From: DATLGB01 sp038258425
GTDB lineage: Bacteria; Actinomycetota; Thermoleophilia; Solirubrobacterales; Solirubrobacteraceae
DNA: 64,000 nucleotides
Reading direction: 5' to 3'
Assembly: GCA_038258425.1 (NCBI GenBank)
Contig: JBBSPV010000001.1
Location: 1 to 64,000 of the forward strand
Part shown: positions 43,831 through 51,590 of the stretch, one piece after another
Layout of the letters: each line of letters opens with the position of its first letter
Position numbering within the stretch: the first letter of the stretch is position 1
Notes under the pieces: generated by a model
Told to the model about the DNA's origin: nothing
Databases searched by the model: none
Seen by the model: only the letters and a program-made list of their open reading frames with translations
Position numbers and translations under genes: made by a program

Positions 43831-44573
43831 GCCATCCGCCGCCGGGGGGTCGCAACGAGCTCCAGGCGGCGGTGGTGGCGGGCCAGGACGGCGTTCGCGT
43901 CGAGCGCGTCGCCGGCCGCGTCGCCCCAGCACGCCGCGGCCAGCCGCAGAGGGGCCTCGAGCCCGAGATCCTCGGCGGCCCCCGCCTCACGCAGGCACGC
44001 GACGCCGAGGCCGAGGTGCCAGCGCTCGTCGGCCTGCACGCGGCGGGCGCCGTCCAGGACGGCGGGCAGCGTGCCCGCCCGCACGAGCAGCCCGATCAGC
44101 GCCTCCTGGCCGCCCGTGAACGCCACGCCTTCGAGCACGAGGTGATAGAGCCCGACGGCGCGTGGCAGGCCGCCGCCCGCGGCCACGGACGCCGCGCGCG
44201 CGGGAAGCTCGCCCTCGAAGAGCTCGCACAGGGCCGGCCCGGCCAGCGCTCGCGCGTCCCGGACGCCGTCGACGCCCATGACCTCGGTCGCGACCCGGCG
44301 GAAGAGCCGGGCGTGGCGCGCCTCGTCGTCGGCCTGCGCCGCGAAGCACGCCGCCAGCCGCTCGTCCGGCGCCGCCGCCTCGAACGGCGCGAGATGCTCG
44401 GCCACGGCCGCCTCCGCGACGCAGAAGCCGGCCACGAGGCGCTCCAGCCGGGCGCGCAGCTCCGGGGCCAGCGCCCGCCAGGCCGGCGCGTCACCGGCGA
44501 GGTCGAGCCCGCCGTCGTCCCAGCGCAGCCGGTCGGCCGCGCGCAGCAGGTGGTCGTAGCCCGCGAGCCCCAT
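43827..44573 (-). CDS. small R2-like di-metal carboxylate protein
   Basis: A 248-aa ferritin-like/ribonucleotide-reductase-R2-like protein. Metal ligands are suggested by VAEAAVAEHLAPFE (Glu), QADDEARHARLFRRV (ExxH) and by LVLEGVAFTGGQEAL and ARRVQADERWHLGLGV (second Glu and ExxH). The region between, GLLVRAGTLPAVLDG, is R2-like. It is about 80-100 residues shorter than an R2 subunit, and no R1 (NrdA) gene is nearby, so it is unlikely to serve classical ribonucleotide reduction; an R2lox- or oxygenase-type role is possible. Coupled to the ROK kinase gene (ATGA). Confidence 0.78.
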   Translation of the reverse strand: MGLAGYDHLLRAADRLRWDDGGLDLAGDAPAWRALAPELRARLERLVAGFCVAEAAVAEHLAPFEAAAPDERLAACFAAQADDEARHARLFRRVATEVMGVDGVRDARALAGPALCELFEGELPARAASVAAGGGLPRAVGLYHLVLEGVAFTGGQEALIGLLVRAGTLPAVLDGARRVQADERWHLGLGVACLREAGAAEDLGLEAPLRLAAACWGDAAGDALDANAVLARHHRRLELVATPRRRMA

Positions 44574-44587
44574 GGGCGTCGAGGCTA

Positions 44588-44619
44588 CGGCTCCGCTCCG
44601 GCCTTGCGGAGCGGAGCCG
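44588..44619. terminator. strong 12-bp hairpin downstream of the Mn catalase gene
   Basis: Perfect 12-bp inverted repeat (44588-44599 with 44608-44619, 8-nt loop) in the gap between Mn catalase (stop at 44629) and the R2-like gene, both on the minus strand. It probably terminates the catalase transcript; no T tract. Confidence 0.65.
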
Positions 44620-44628
44620 GCCACGGAC

Positions 44629-45501
44629 CTAGAGTCCGGCCTCCTGGCGCAGGCGCTGGGCGATCTCGGCGATCTCCTCCGGTGCGTAGTCCGGGGCGAA
44701 CACGTCCGGCTCGGGCGGCAGGTCCTGCGCCGGCGAGCCCTCCAGCATCGGCTGCTCGGCCACCTGCAGGTCCTCACCCGTCTCGGGGTGCGGGCCCTTG
44801 AATACCGCGACGACCTCCCGGTAGTCCTCCGGCGAGAAGCGGTACAGCGTCCGGTCCGAGCCCACGTCCAGGTGCGGCTTGCACTCGGGGATCTTGCTCG
44901 TGGGGATGCGCGGCGCCGGGAACGTCTTGGTCAGGTCGGCGCCCGTGATGAGCTCCAGGGCCCGCGCGTAGGCGACCTGATGGACGCCGCCGCGGACGAG
45001 CAGGTAGCCGGTCAGCGCGCGCGCCGCCGGGTGGTCGACCGCCTCGTAGACCTTGAGCTTGCCGTTGCGGGCGCCCGTCTCGAGGAAGTAGTTGTGCGTC
45101 AGGTCCTCGACGAGGTCGCCCGAGGAGAACACGTAGTCGCCGGTCCACGGCGCCCCGAGCGAGTCGACCGGCAGCGCGCCCTTGCCGCCCTTGAGGACGT
45201 GGTGCGGGTTGCCCTCGGCGAGCGTCTGGGCGTAGTCAGTCCCCGTAAGCATCGTGTTGATCGTCGCGGCGACCAGCTCGACGTGGCCGTACTCCTCCGC
45301 GGCGATGCAGGCGATCAGGTCGTAGAAGGGCCGCAGGCGGGTCTTGTCGCGGAAGTTGAACGACTGGTACGTGTAGTTCATCAGCGTCGACATCTCGCCG
45401 AAGCGCCCGCCCAGCAGCTCCTGGACGGCGTTGGCGCCCTTGGGGTCTGGATCGGACGGCGGTGGCAGCTCGATGCCCCACCGGTCGAGGCGCAGGATCA
45501 T
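44629..45501 (-). CDS. manganese catalase
   Basis: A 290-aa di-manganese catalase that disproportionates H2O2. The ligand set is visible: Glu in RFGEMSTLMNYTYQSFNFR, ExxH in CIAAEEYGHVELV, Glu in SSGDLVEDLTHNYFLETGAR and His in RGGVHQVAYARALELITG. Length is normal for the family (about 270-300 aa). ATG 45501 has an excellent ribosome binding site (gaggagg on the minus strand, 45509-45515). Cytosolic. Stress-type neighbours (SpoIIE-type phosphatase fusion upstream, YihY/DUF3618 operon) fit a general stress role. Confidence 0.95.
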   Translation of the reverse strand: MILRLDRWGIELPPPSDPDPKGANAVQELLGGRFGEMSTLMNYTYQSFNFRDKTRLRPFYDLIACIAAEEYGHVELVAATINTMLTGTDYAQTLAEGNPHHVLKGGKGALPVDSLGAPWTGDYVFSSGDLVEDLTHNYFLETGARNGKLKVYEAVDHPAARALTGYLLVRGGVHQVAYARALELITGADLTKTFPAPRIPTSKIPECKPHLDVGSDRTLYRFSPEDYREVVAVFKGPHPETGEDLQVAEQPMLEGSPAQDLPPEPDVFAPDYAPEEIAEIAQRLRQEAGL

Positions 45502-45696
45502 GCGGGTTCCTCCTCTGCTTGGATGCGGATCCACAGGGACTGCCCGCGAGCGGCCGTCGGGCATCGGCCGGAGGTCAGCCGGCGCGCCTCCCGGCGCGTG
45601 GAGACTCCGCATGGCCCACGGGGGCCCGGCCTCCGGCCGACACGGCCGGCGCGCGGGCTGTGGATCCACGCGCGCGCCCCCGCCACCCCTAGTCCA

Positions 45697-47109
45697 CTAG
45701 TCCACGGCGAGGACGACGAACGTCGCGTCGTCGGCCAGCGGCTCGGTCCAGCAGCTCGTGACGGCGTGCTGGATGGCCATCGCGGTGCCGGCGGCGGTCG
45801 GCATCGAGGTCTCGCGCACGGCTCGGGCGAGTCCCTCGGCGCCGAAGGTCCCGCCACCCTCCACGTCGCGATTCATGACACCCCGGGTCACGAGGACCAC
45901 CCGCTCGCCACTCTCGAGCTGCACGCTGCCCGGCACGTGCTCCGGGACCGGGTCGCCCTCGCCGAGCGCCGGGTAGACCGGCCCGTCGAGCTCGCGCAGG
46001 TCACCGTCGGGGTCGGCGACCCACGCGCTCGGATGGCCGCAGGAGACCCAGGTCAGCGTGCCGGTGGGCGCGTGCCACCTCGCCAGCATGACCGTTATGG
46101 GCAGCTGGTTGGGCAGGCCACGGACCACGCCGTCCATCGCCCGGACCGCGTCGACGAGGCCGGCGCCCGCGCGCCGGGCGGAGCGCAGGGCCCCGAGGAG
46201 CGAGGCGCTCAGGCCGGCCGCCGTCGGGCCGATGCCGCAGCCGTCGGCGACCCCGACCCACACGCCGTCGCGGTTCTCGACGTAGTCGAACCAGTCGCCG
46301 CCGACCTCGTAGCTCGGCAGCAGGCCGCCCGCGAGCTGCCCACCCGTCACGCGCGCGAGGCGCGGCGGCAGCAGCGCCTGCTGGACCTCGGCGGCCGGCG
46401 AGGCCGGCTTGCGGCGGCGGGCCGACTCGATGAGGTCCGTGTAGTCGTTGGCGAGCTCGAGCGCGGCGGCTCCCTGCTTGGCGATGTCGGCCAGCGACAG
46501 CACGGGCTGGCCGATGCACAGCAGCAGGCCGATGACCCGCCCGCGCAGCCACAGCGGCTCGGCGCTGCAGCGCGGCAGGCGCTCACGCAGGGCGGTGTAG
46601 AAGCCGGGCAGCCCCTCGGGCACGATCTCCGGCCCCAGGGCGGGCGGGGCCAAAAGCTCGGCGGGGAAGTCCTCCGAGCCCGCGAGCCGGATGAGCTGCG
46701 ACCCGTCGATGTCGACGACGTAGAGCGCGACGGCGACGCCCGCCGCCCGGCGCGCCTCGGCCACGAGCTGGTCGGCGAGCAGGTGCGGCGGCACCTCGTC
46801 GAGGACGTGGGTGACGTCGAGGACGGTGGCGTCGCTGCGTCCCAACCGGCCGGGCGGCTGGAACGGCAGCGGGGCGACGTCGCCCGTCGGCTCGACCGTG
46901 TCCTCGGGCACCGGGTTCGGCAGGCCCTCGGGCCGGCGCAGGGCGGCGACCAGCGCCTCCTTGGTCGGGAAGTGCCGGTACAGCGTGGAGCGCCCGACCC
47001 CCGCGGCGGCGGCGAGCTCGGTCATCGTCATTCGCCGGTCGCCCCCCATCTCGCCGGCGGCGTCGAGGATCCGCTGCCGGCTGGCGACAGCGTCCGCGCG
47101 TTCAGGCAT
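45697..47109 (-). CDS. TetR-type HTH fused to SpoIIE/RsbU-type PP2C phosphatase
   Basis: A 470-aa fusion. Residues about 1-58 form a TetR_N HTH (RQRILDAAGEM ... ELAAAAGVGRSTLYRHFPTKEALVAAL). Residues about 95-225 are GAF-like. Residues about 240-470 are a SpoIIE-type phosphatase: EVQQALLPPRLARVTGG, then SYEVGGDWFDYVE (metal Asp272/275), VGVADGCGIGPTAAGLS (Asp289, where the usual GHG is changed to CGIG) and the terminal DDATFVVLAVD (Asp460/461). RsbU-like phosphatases dephosphorylate anti-anti-sigma factors; here a DNA-binding head replaces the usual sensor. No anti-sigma partners lie in the window. ATG at 47109; divergent from the YihY operon. Confidence 0.85.
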   Translation of the reverse strand: MPERADAVASRQRILDAAGEMGGDRRMTMTELAAAAGVGRSTLYRHFPTKEALVAALRRPEGLPNPVPEDTVEPTGDVAPLPFQPPGRLGRSDATVLDVTHVLDEVPPHLLADQLVAEARRAAGVAVALYVVDIDGSQLIRLAGSEDFPAELLAPPALGPEIVPEGLPGFYTALRERLPRCSAEPLWLRGRVIGLLLCIGQPVLSLADIAKQGAAALELANDYTDLIESARRRKPASPAAEVQQALLPPRLARVTGGQLAGGLLPSYEVGGDWFDYVENRDGVWVGVADGCGIGPTAAGLSASLLGALRSARRAGAGLVDAVRAMDGVVRGLPNQLPITVMLARWHAPTGTLTWVSCGHPSAWVADPDGDLRELDGPVYPALGEGDPVPEHVPGSVQLESGERVVLVTRGVMNRDVEGGGTFGAEGLARAVRETSMPTAAGTAMAIQHAVTSCWTEPLADDATFVVLAVD

Positions 47110-47142
47110 GGCGGTCGATCATCGGCACGCAGCGTACTCCGA

Positions 47143-47167
47143 GTCCCATTTGTGTCAGGCGTGGGAC
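47143..47167. promoter_or_regulatory. inverted repeat in the phosphatase/YihY divergent region
   Basis: GTCCCA and TGGGAC, 13 nt apart (47143-47148 and 47162-47167), lie 34 bp upstream of the TetR-phosphatase ATG. The size (25 bp) fits a TetR-type operator and the fusion's own HTH is an obvious candidate binder, which would make it autoregulatory. Confidence 0.35.
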
Positions 47168-47189
47168 ACCGGACGTGACGCACTCCTCG

Positions 47190-47215
47190 GTTTAGGGCAG
47201 TCCGACACGAGGTAG
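47190..47215 (+). promoter_or_regulatory. possible SigB/SigF-type promoter for the YihY operon
   Basis: GTTT (47190-47193) followed after 16 nt by AGGTAG (47210-47215) resembles the actinobacterial general-stress sigma consensus GTTT-N14-16-GGGTAT (four of six in the -10). The downstream genes are of the envelope/stress kind. The match is imperfect. Confidence 0.3.
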
Positions 47216-47272
47216 GTGAGACAGGTCGCCCCGGATGTCCCGGTTGGCGTCCCACTTCGATTAGGAGACCTT

Positions 47273-48265
47273 GTGCCCACGGGCGACGACGACCACGACC
47301 GCGAGTTCCCGGACTCCCCGCGCGCGGACTACGGCCCGACGGGAGCCGACACGGGCACCGGACTCCTTCCCACGCTGAAGCGCACCTTCAAGGAGTTCGG
47401 CGAGGACAACATGACCGATTGGGCGGCGTCGCTGACGTACTACGGCGTCCTGGCCATCTTCCCCGCCATCATCGCCCTCGTCGCCATCGTCGGGGTCTTC
47501 GCCGATCCGGCGCAGGCGACGAAGACGCTCACGGAGATCGTCTCCAAGATCAGCCCGGGCACCTCGGGGTCGACGTTCTCGAAGACCATCGAGGGCATCA
47601 CGTCCAACCGCGGGGCCTCGGGCGTCCTGCTCATCGTCGGCATCGTCGGCGCGATCTGGTCCGCCTCGGGCTACATCGGCGCCTTCTCGCGCGCCTCCAA
47701 CGTCGTGTGGGAGACGCCGGAGGGCCGGCCGTTCTGGAAGCTCAAGCCGCTCCAGCTGCTCGTGACGCTCGTGATGATCATCCTGGCCATCGTCGTCCTG
47801 TTCTCCCTGATCCTCACGGGCCCGCTGGTCAGCGCCGTCGCCGGGCCCCTCGGCATCGGCTCCACCGCCCAGACGGTGTGGAACATCGCCAAGTGGCCGG
47901 TGCTGCTGGTCATCGTGATGGTGATGTTCGCGGTCCTGTACCACGCGTCGCCGAACGTCAAGATGCCGGCCTTCAAGTTCGTCTCGGTCGGGGCGGTCGT
48001 GGCCGTCGTGCTGTGGGTCGTCGCCTCCGCGCTGTTCGCCTTCTACGTCGCGAATTTCGGCTCGTACAACAAGACCTACGGGGCCCTCGGCGGGGTCATC
48101 GTCGGGCTCGTCTGGTTCTGGATCACCAACTGCGTGCTGCTGCTCGGCATGCAGCTCAACGCCGAGCGCGAGCGCTCGGCCGAGCTGCAGGCCGGCGTGC
48201 CGCGCGCCGACAAGGAGATCCAGCTCGAGCCGCGCGACGCTCCCAAGTCCCAGCAGACCACCTGA
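47273..48265 (+). CDS. YihY/BrkB family membrane protein
   Basis: A 330-aa integral membrane protein with about six spans. YihY hallmarks: LLPTLKRTFKEFGEDNMTDWAASLTYYGVLAIFPAIIALVAIVG at the N-terminus, SGYIGAFSRASNVVWETPEGRPFWKLKPLQLLVT, YHASPNVKMPAFKFVSVGAVVAVVLW, and FAFYVANFGSYNKTYGALGGVIVGLVWFWITNCVLLLGMQLNAERER near the end. Function is not established in bacteria. GTG 47273 has a ribosome binding site (taggag, 47262-47267). First gene of a tight six-gene set running to 50209. Confidence 0.93.
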   Translation: MPTGDDDHDREFPDSPRADYGPTGADTGTGLLPTLKRTFKEFGEDNMTDWAASLTYYGVLAIFPAIIALVAIVGVFADPAQATKTLTEIVSKISPGTSGSTFSKTIEGITSNRGASGVLLIVGIVGAIWSASGYIGAFSRASNVVWETPEGRPFWKLKPLQLLVTLVMIILAIVVLFSLILTGPLVSAVAGPLGIGSTAQTVWNIAKWPVLLVIVMVMFAVLYHASPNVKMPAFKFVSVGAVVAVVLWVVASALFAFYVANFGSYNKTYGALGGVIVGLVWFWITNCVLLLGMQLNAERERSAELQAGVPRADKEIQLEPRDAPKSQQTT

Positions 48266-48276
48266 GAGGATCTCCG

Positions 48277-48657
48277 ATGGCCGTCACCGACACCATCCAA
48301 CGCGCCGCACCCTTCGTCGTCACCCTCATCGAGGACGGCGACTTCACCGACCACCTGCGGCGTGCCGGCACCGCCTCGCGCAAGGCCGTCACGTCGCGCA
48401 AGGCGCCCTCGCGGCGCTCGCCGCGCCAGCGCGTCGCCGAAGCCGTCCGCGAAGCGGGCCGGGCGACGTTCCGCGCCCGCCGCCTCGCCGAGCAGGAGCG
48501 GCGCCGCAAGAAGCGGCAGAACGTCCTGCGCGTCGGGCTCGCGGGTGGGGGCGCGGCCGCACTGGCCGTCGTCGCCAAGCGCCGCGCGTCCGGCAGCGCC
48601 GATCCCGGCCCCGCCCCGACCGTCGACCTCAACGAGGAGCCCGCCATCCATGGCTGA
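48277..48657 (+). CDS. basic hypothetical protein (126 aa)
   Basis: No recognised family. Residues 30-85 are strongly basic and predicted helical (RKAPSRRSPRQRVAEA, RRLAEQERRRKKRQN); one hydrophobic stretch, VGLAGGGAAALAVVA (about 87-101), may span the membrane, giving a single-pass protein with a basic cytosolic side that could contact nucleic acid or lipid headgroups. Starts 11 nt after yihY and overlaps the next gene by 8 nt. Position suggests an accessory factor of this envelope cluster. Confidence 0.65.
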   Translation: MAVTDTIQRAAPFVVTLIEDGDFTDHLRRAGTASRKAVTSRKAPSRRSPRQRVAEAVREAGRATFRARRLAEQERRRKKRQNVLRVGLAGGGAAALAVVAKRRASGSADPGPAPTVDLNEEPAIHG

Positions 48658-49072
48658 CCGCACCACGCCACCCACCGAGGAGTCCACCGCAGACCTCATG
48701 CGGCGGCTCTCCGAGCAGACGACGTCGCTCGTCCGCGACGAGCTCGAGCTCGCCAAGGCCGAGGTGTCCGAGAAGGGCAAGAAGGTCGGCATCGGCGCCG
48801 GCATGTTCGGCGGCGCCGGCGTGGCCGGCCTGTACGCCGGAGGGGCGCTCGTGGCGACGATCATCGCCGCACTGAGCCTCGCGATGGACACCTGGCTGGC
48901 CGGCCTCATCGTCACCGTCGTGCTCGCCGCCATCGCGGGCGTGCTGGCGCTGCAGGGCAAGAACAAGGTGCAGCAGGCGCTGCCGCCGGTGCCCGAGCGC
49001 ACCGTCGACAGCGTCAAGACCGACGTGCAGACCACCAAGGGCCGCGCCCAGGAGGGCAGGAACCACCAATGA
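48650..49072 (+). CDS. Phage_holin_3_6-like / actinobacterial superfamily membrane protein
   Basis: A 140-aa protein with an amphipathic N-terminal helix (ADLMRRLSEQTTSLVRDELELAKAEVSEKGKKVGIGAG) and two hydrophobic spans (about 52-80 and 82-102). The DLMRRLSEQTTSLVRDELELAKAE start is typical of Phage_holin_3_6 family proteins common in actinobacterial chromosomes; despite the name they are not prophage holins. Overlaps the genes before it (8 nt) and after it (ATGA). Confidence 0.8.
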   Translation: MADRTTPPTEESTADLMRRLSEQTTSLVRDELELAKAEVSEKGKKVGIGAGMFGGAGVAGLYAGGALVATIIAALSLAMDTWLAGLIVTVVLAAIAGVLALQGKNKVQQALPPVPERTVDSVKTDVQTTKGRAQEGRNHQ

Positions 49073-49548
49073 GCGCCGAGAGCAGCAGGAGCACCGGGCA
49101 GCAGGCTGACGGAGACCAGGAGGCGCGCACTCCGGAGGAGATCCGCGCCGACATCGAGTCCACCCGCGAGGACCTCGGCGACACCGTCGAGGCGCTCGCC
49201 GGCAAGACGGACGTCAAGGGCCGCGCCCAGTCGAAGGTCGACGAGGTCAAGGGCCGCGCGCAGCAGAAGGTCGCCGAGGTCAAGACCGCCGCGAAGGACA
49301 AGACGGATCAGGTCAAGGCCAAGGTCAGCTCGGACTCGAGCGACGACGCCACCGCGAGCAGCACCGGGAACACCGGCTACACCGGCTCGGGCGGCGCAGG
49401 CGGGACGTCCTCCACCGAGGACGCTATGGCCAAGGCGCAGCAGGCCGGCCAGCAGGCGGTCGCCAAGGCGAAGGAGAACCCGATCCCGGTCGCGGCCGCG
49501 GTCGCGCTCATCCTCGGGTACCTGATCGGGCGCCGGGTCGGCTCGTGA
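49069..49548 (+). CDS. DUF3618 domain protein with Lys/Ala repeats
   Basis: A 159-aa protein. The segment RTPEEIRADIESTREDLGDTVEALAGK (about 20-46) is the DUF3618 signature. It is followed by repeated amphipathic units KGRAQSKVDEV, KGRAQQKVAEV and KDKTDQVKAKV, a Ser/Gly/Thr-rich low-complexity linker (about 88-118) and a C-terminal membrane span (PVAAAVALILGYLIGRRVGS). Architecture resembles a LEA-like/apolipophorin-type membrane-anchored stress protein. Start and stop overlap the neighbouring genes, so translation is coupled. Confidence 0.88.
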   Translation: MSAESSRSTGQQADGDQEARTPEEIRADIESTREDLGDTVEALAGKTDVKGRAQSKVDEVKGRAQQKVAEVKTAAKDKTDQVKAKVSSDSSDDATASSTGNTGYTGSGGAGGTSSTEDAMAKAQQAGQQAVAKAKENPIPVAAAVALILGYLIGRRVGS

Positions 49549-49820
49549 GCAAGGTCTTCACCCCGTTCAGCCTGGTCATCGGCCTGGTCGCCGGCCAGGC
49601 CGCGAAGAAGCTCTTCGCGTTCGTCTGGAGCAAGGTCGACGACGAGGACGCGCCGGATCCGAAGTTCCGCGAGATCCCGTACGTGAAGCTGCTGATCGCC
49701 CTGATCGTCGAGGGCGCCATCGCCAAGCTCGTCCGCGGCCTGGTCGACCACGGTCTGCGCCAGGGCTGGATGCGCTCCATCGGCGCCTGGCCGGGCGAGG
49801 AGCGCCCGGAGCCGGAGTGA
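49545..49820 (+). CDS. DUF4235 domain membrane protein
   Basis: A 91-aa protein of the DUF4235 type: SLVIGLVAGQAAKKLFAFVWSKVDDEDAPDPKFREIPYVKLLIALIVEGAIAKLVRGLVDHG with two hydrophobic helices separated by an acidic loop. Function unknown, but the gene commonly accompanies DUF3618 and holin-like genes. GTG start overlaps the previous stop; its own stop overlaps the next GTG. Confidence 0.88.
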   Translation: MSKVFTPFSLVIGLVAGQAAKKLFAFVWSKVDDEDAPDPKFREIPYVKLLIALIVEGAIAKLVRGLVDHGLRQGWMRSIGAWPGEERPEPE

Positions 49821-50209
49821 TCGGCGAGGCCTTGGGCGGCGTCCGCTCCGTGGCGGGCGCCGTCGGCCGGGTCGGCGAGCTCTCCGACGCGCTGCCGCGG
49901 ACCGTGCGCGGGTTCGAGCGGCGCTTCAACGAGACGCTCGGCCTGCTCGGACAGGTCGCGGACGACCTCAACGTCCTGCGTGGGTCGCTGATCCCGGCCA
50001 TGGGGCGCATCGAGGACATCGAGTCCACGCTCGACGCCACGACCCAGCGGATCGAGGCCGAACTCGCCGCCACCCGCCGCGACCTCAACGCCGCCCGCCT
50101 GGACCTCGCCCAGGTGCGCGCGCGCCTGGACGAGGCCGTCGACCTGCTTCCGGGCGACGACGAGCCGGGCCCGCTGGAACGGGCCAAGGACGCGCTCACG
50201 CCGGGCTGA
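49817..50209 (+). CDS. hypothetical coiled-coil protein (130 aa)
   Basis: No recognised family. Residues about 60-115 are predicted coiled coil (IPAMGRIEDIESTLDATTQRIEAELAATRRDLNAARLDLAQVRARLDEAVDLL, heptad-like). No membrane span or signal peptide. Last gene of the YihY set, GTGA-coupled to the DUF4235 gene. It may bind the membrane components and scaffold them; that is a guess from position and shape. Confidence 0.65.
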   Translation: MIGEALGGVRSVAGAVGRVGELSDALPRTVRGFERRFNETLGLLGQVADDLNVLRGSLIPAMGRIEDIESTLDATTQRIEAELAATRRDLNAARLDLAQVRARLDEAVDLLPGDDEPGPLERAKDALTPG

Positions 50210-50227
50210 GCCGGGTAGGCCCCCGGC

Positions 50228-51190
50228 ATGCAGATCGGGTACAAGCTCATCGCTGAGGCCTTCGGCCCGAAGGAGATCGTGCGCCAGGCCGTGGAGGCCG
50301 AGCGCGCCGGCTTCGACTTCGTCGAGGTCTCGGACCACTTCCACCCCTGGCTCTACGCGCAGCAGCACTCCGGCTTCGCGTTCTCCATGCTCGCCGCCGC
50401 CGCGGCACGCACGGAGCGCATCGAGCTCATCACGGGGGTGACCTGCCCGTCCTTCCGCTACCACCCGGCCATCGTCGCCCAGGCCGCGGCCACCAACGCG
50501 CTGCTCTCCGACGGCCGCTTCGTGCTCGGCGTGGGCTCGGGCGAGCGGCTCAACGAGCACGTCGTGGGCGGCGGTTGGCCGGCCGTGACCGAGCGCCACG
50601 AGCGCTTCCGCGAGGCGCTGGAGATCATCCGGCTGCTGTGGTCGGGCGGCTACCACTCCTACGCGGGCAAGCACCTGACCCTCGAGGACGCCCGGGTCTT
50701 CGACCTGCCGGAGACGCCGCCGCTCATGCCCGTCGCGATCAGCGGCGGCCGCTCGGCGGCGATCGCCGCGGAGCTCGGGGACGGCATCTTCGCCACGGAG
50801 CCCAAGCCGGAGCTCCCCCAGGCCTACGCGGACGCGGGCGGCGCGGGCCCCCGCTACGTCGAGGTCCCGCTGGCCTGGGCGCCCGACGAGCAGGCCGCGG
50901 TCGAGTCGGCCCACCGGCTCTTCCGCTTCGGCATCACGGGCTGGAAGATCCAGTCCGAGCTGCCCAACCCGATCAACTTCGAGGCGGCCACCCAGTTCGT
51001 CACCGAGGACGACATGCGCGAGGTCTTCGCCCTCGGGCCCGACGTCGAGGCGCACGTGCGGGTGGCCCGGCAGTTCGCCGAGGCGGGCTTCGACCGGCTC
51101 GTGCTCGTCAACGCCGGGCCGGACCCGGACGGCTTCTTCGAGTTCTTCGCCACGGAGCTCGCCGACCGGATGCGGGCCCTGGGCGCGTAG
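50228..51190 (+). CDS. LLM class F420-dependent oxidoreductase (G6PDH-like family)
   Basis: A 320-aa luciferase-like enzyme of the F420-dependent glucose-6-phosphate-dehydrogenase type. The start MQIGYKLIAEAFGPKEIVRQAVEAERAGFDFVEVSDHFHPW and later FVLGVGSGERLNEHVVGGGWPAVTERHERFREALEIIRLLWSGGYHSYAGKHLTLEDARV, then PVAISGGRSAAIAAELGDGIFATEP, follow the TIGR03557-like pattern. Cofactor F420 is expected rather than FMN. Substrate unknown. Downstream, 10 nt away, is the FKBP gene. Confidence 0.9.
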   Translation: MQIGYKLIAEAFGPKEIVRQAVEAERAGFDFVEVSDHFHPWLYAQQHSGFAFSMLAAAAARTERIELITGVTCPSFRYHPAIVAQAAATNALLSDGRFVLGVGSGERLNEHVVGGGWPAVTERHERFREALEIIRLLWSGGYHSYAGKHLTLEDARVFDLPETPPLMPVAISGGRSAAIAAELGDGIFATEPKPELPQAYADAGGAGPRYVEVPLAWAPDEQAAVESAHRLFRFGITGWKIQSELPNPINFEAATQFVTEDDMREVFALGPDVEAHVRVARQFAEAGFDRLVLVNAGPDPDGFFEFFATELADRMRALGA

Positions 51191-51200
51191 GGTCGGCGGG

Positions 51201-51578
51201 ATGGCCCCCAGCGAGAAGCCCCAGGTCGACGTCCCTGACCAGCCGCCGTCCTACCAGCTCGAGCTCGAGGACCTCGAGGTCGGCGAGGGCGAGGAGGCGG
51301 TCGCCGGCCGGGTCGTCGAGGTCGACTACGTGGGCGTGTCGTGGAGGACGGGCTCGCAGTTCGACGCCTCCTGGGACCGTGGTGCGACGTTCAAGTTCGG
51401 GCTCGGCAAGGGACAGGTCATCCCAGGCTGGGACCAGGGCGTGGCCGGCATGAAGGTCGGCGGCCGGCGTCGTATCACCATCCCGCCCCAGCTCGCCTAC
51501 GGCAAGCGCGGCGCGGGCGGGGTCATCGGCCCTGACGAGACGCTCGTCTTCGTGGTCGACCTCCTCGGCCTGTCCTGA
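51201..51578 (+). CDS. FKBP-type peptidyl-prolyl cis-trans isomerase
   Basis: A 125-aa FKBP domain protein, cytosolic because no signal peptide is visible. It has the standard core: VEVDYVGVSWRTGSQFDASWDRGATFKFGLGKGQVIPGWDQGVAGMKVGGRRRITIPPQLAYGKRGAGGVIGPDETLVFVVDLLGL. Tyr/Asp/Trp of the active pocket (VDYVG, DASW, IPGWD) are all kept. Catalyses prolyl isomerisation in protein folding. ATG 51201 lies 10 nt after the LLM gene's stop. Confidence 0.95.
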   Translation: MAPSEKPQVDVPDQPPSYQLELEDLEVGEGEEAVAGRVVEVDYVGVSWRTGSQFDASWDRGATFKFGLGKGQVIPGWDQGVAGMKVGGRRRITIPPQLAYGKRGAGGVIGPDETLVFVVDLLGLS

Positions 51579-51590
51579 GCTCGCCCCGGC

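Noticed and set aside
48650..49072. Holin-like gene as a prophage remnant
   Set aside because: No other phage genes are nearby; the family is common in actinobacterial chromosomes next to DUF3618 genes.
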